DNA from: Acidobacteriota bacterium
GTDB lineage: Bacteria > Acidobacteriota > Terriglobia > Terriglobales > Acidobacteriaceae
NCBI GenBank assembly: GCA_003223595.1
Contig: QHVR01000531.1
Location: 1-5,799, forward strand
Direction of reading: 5' to 3'
DNA length: 5,799 bases
Shown in pieces: positions 4,870 to 5,799 of the stretch. The translations under genes and the position numbers were made by a program. The notes beneath the pieces were generated by a model. The model was not told the DNA's origin, did no database searches, and saw nothing but the letters and a program-made list of their open reading frames with translations. The stretch's first letter is position 1. Each line of letters begins with the position of its first letter.

Positions 4870-5526
4870 TTGAGCTGCGTTATTTGTGAAGTTCGCAAGG
4901 AGAAGCGGTTTTGCCCGGCCGTGCATGGCCGCATTTGCCCGCAGTGCTGCGGTGAGCAGCGCGAGGTGACGCTCGAATGCCCGCATGACTGCCCTTATCT
5001 CATCCAGGCGCGCGAGCACGAGAAGCCGCGTTCCGCGGACCAGATCGATCCCGCGGCGTTGTTCCTGCAAATTGAAATTTCAGACCAGTTCATGTACCAG
5101 CACGAGCACCTGTTAATGGGGCTTACATACGCCTTGGCGAAAGCAGCTCGCGCCGACCGCAGCCTCCATGATCAGGATCTCATCGCGGCGCTCACGGTGC
5201 TGGCGAAGAGCTACGAGCGGCGGGTGAACTCGGGGCTCCATTACGAGCAGCCGCTGACCAGCGATTCGCAGCGACGGGCCGCCAACGAAGTGGAAACTAT
5301 GGTGCGCGAGTATCGCGAGGCGGAGCAGAAGCACGTTGGCTACTCGAGCCTGCGCGATTCCGAGGTGTTGAATGGCTTGGTTTTCTTGGTGCGACTGGCG
5401 CAGGGCCGGACCTCGGGGCGTCCGAAGTCTCGGGCCTTCGTCGAATTTGTTTTCGCGCAGTTTCCGGAGAAGGAATCGCCAGTGCTCGCGCCGCAAGAAG
5501 CCGGAAGCCGGATCATTCTGCCCTGA
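4870..5526 (+). CDS. Protein with N-terminal eight-cysteine (zinc-type) domain, function unknown
   Basis: A 218-residue protein beginning at a TTG codon, supported by AGGAG five bases upstream. Eight cysteines fall in the first 41 residues (3, 6, 15, 23, 26, 27, 37, 41): CVIC, FCPA, ICPQCCGEQRE and ECPHDCPYL. This arrangement could bind two zinc ions; an iron-sulfur site is the alternative. The rest (about 45-200) has no cysteine, is mostly helical in pattern (QFMYQHEHLLMGLTYALAKA; AANEVETMVREYREAE), then FVEFVFAQFP and a short tail with SRIILP. No signal peptide or membrane segment is seen, so it should be cytoplasmic. I recall uncharacterised proteins with the ICxxCCGxxRE and CPxDCPYL elements in Acidobacteriota and related phyla, but no function. 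It is divergent from HU and convergent with folK. The opposite strand also has open frames here, but none with family features. Confidence -1.
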   Translation: MSCVICEVRKEKRFCPAVHGRICPQCCGEQREVTLECPHDCPYLIQAREHEKPRSADQIDPAALFLQIEISDQFMYQHEHLLMGLTYALAKAARADRSLHDQDLIAALTVLAKSYERRVNSGLHYEQPLTSDSQRRAANEVETMVREYREAEQKHVGYSSLRDSEVLNGLVFLVRLAQGRTSGRPKSRAFVEFVFAQFPEKESPVLAPQEAGSRIILP

Positions 5527-5534
5527 GAATCGGC

Positions 5535-5561
5535 CACGGATTTCACAGATTCACACGGATT
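5535..5561. repeat. Degenerate CAC(A/G)GATT triple repeat
   Basis: Three octamers stand almost head to tail: CACGGATT (5535-5542), CACAGATT (5544-5551) and CACGGATT (5554-5561), with periods of 9 and 10 bases. They occupy the gap between the convergent stops of the Cys-rich gene and folK. Runs of this type, rich in CACGGATT or CACAGATT, occur as dispersed intergenic repeats in many bacterial genomes; the role here is unknown. The heptamer ATCGGCC lies before it (5529-5535) and after it (5576-5582). Confidence -1.
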
Positions 5562-5579
5562 ACAAACGACAATTGATCG

Positions 5580-5591
5580 GCCGAATTCGGC
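5580..5591. other. Perfect 12-bp palindrome between convergent genes
   Basis: GCCGAATTCGGC is its own reverse complement and lies six bases from the folK stop. With no loop bases it is more likely a protein-binding dyad or chance than a terminator, and neither strand has a following T-run in the right position. Confidence -1.
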
Positions 5592-5596
5592 GTCAG

Positions 5597-5799
5597 CTAT
5601 CTTCTTTTTACCGTCTGCCCCGGAGGAAGTTCTGCCAAGAGCTCCCGGACTGTCTTGCCTGCTACAGGATGCCTCAGCTCGGGCGCGATCTCTGCCAAAG
5701 GCTCCAGCGCAAAGCGTCTTCGTGCCATAGCGGGATGAGGAATGGTCAGCTCCGGCGTATTCACGACATCGTCTCCGAACAGCAGGATGTCGATATCGA
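5597..5799 (-). CDS. folK: 2-amino-4-hydroxy-6-hydroxymethyldihydropteridine pyrophosphokinase (HPPK), C-terminal part
   Basis: The 67 C-terminal residues of HPPK, running off the window end; the stop is TAG (complement of 5597-5599). The enzyme transfers pyrophosphate from ATP to 6-hydroxymethyl-7,8-dihydropterin, the step before dihydropteroate synthase in folate synthesis, in the cytoplasm. The fragment opens with DIDILLFGD (DID at 5789-5797), matching the family's magnesium-binding Asp-x-Asp (Asp95 and Asp97 in the E. coli enzyme). IPHP (5732-5743), then AMARRRFALEPLAEIAPEL, matches the C-terminal signature with its conserved His, Arg and PLxEIAP. The short tail (HPVAGKTVRELLAEL, then PPGQTVKRR) is normal for the family. 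The ATP-binding N-terminal half is outside the window. Convergent with the Cys-rich gene, 70 bases between stops. Assignment is firm from these motifs. Confidence -1.
   Translation of the reverse strand, partial: DIDILLFGDDVVNTPELTIPHPAMARRRFALEPLAEIAPELRHPVAGKTVRELLAELPPGQTVKRR

Noticed and set aside
4747..5070. Minus-strand frame antisense to the cysteine-rich N-terminus
   Set aside because: No start signal or domain, and it would conflict with the eight-cysteine domain, which is clearly protein-like.

Overview
The window looks like chromosomal DNA of a GC-rich soil-type bacterium, most likely an Acidobacteriota (Koribacter/Terriglobia-like). This is inferred from remembered protein similarity and cannot be proven here. 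The pointers are two Gfo/Idh/MocA oxidoreductases (one with a twin-arginine leader), an HU protein with a long basic tail, a periplasmic-type tyrosine phosphatase, an imidazolonepropionase-like amidohydrolase, and a Cys-rich N-terminal zinc-type protein. No transposase, integrase, CRISPR array, tRNA or rRNA was seen.

Layout, left to right. (1) The 3' end of a metal-dependent amidohydrolase (+, cut by the window start). (2) A convergent small tyrosine/dual-specificity phosphatase (-); a 10-bp perfect inverted repeat lies at the junction. (3) Upstream of it on the same strand, a Tat-leader Gfo/Idh/MocA oxidoreductase (-). (4) A 47-codon, Trp-rich two-helix membrane protein (+), divergent from the oxidoreductase and convergent with (5), a 76-residue protein with a Cys/His cluster (-). 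Both of these small genes lack a Shine-Dalgarno sequence and have a -10-like hexamer 8-9 bases before the ATG, which suggests leaderless transcripts. (6) A cytoplasmic-type Gfo/Idh/MocA oxidoreductase (-), starting only about 15 bases after the U-tract of (7), the HU gene (-), which has a strong ribosome-binding site and a convincing intrinsic terminator. (8) A 253-base divergent intergenic region with a 19-bp hairpin palindrome, a repeated 11-mer and a second short hairpin. (9) A TTG-initiated protein with eight cysteines in its first 41 residues (+). (10) A short convergent gap with degenerate CAC(A/G)GATT repeats and a 12-bp palindrome. (11) The C-terminal part of FolK (HPPK, folate synthesis), on the minus strand and cut by the window end.

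The genes do not form an obvious single pathway: metabolism (amidohydrolase, oxidoreductases, FolK), chromosome architecture (HU) and several unknowns sit side by side in short, mostly monocistronic units with frequent strand switches. I see no defence island or biosynthetic cluster. The least explained items are the 47-residue membrane protein with its convergent Cys/His partner, the Cys-rich TTG-start protein, and the control region between HU and that protein.
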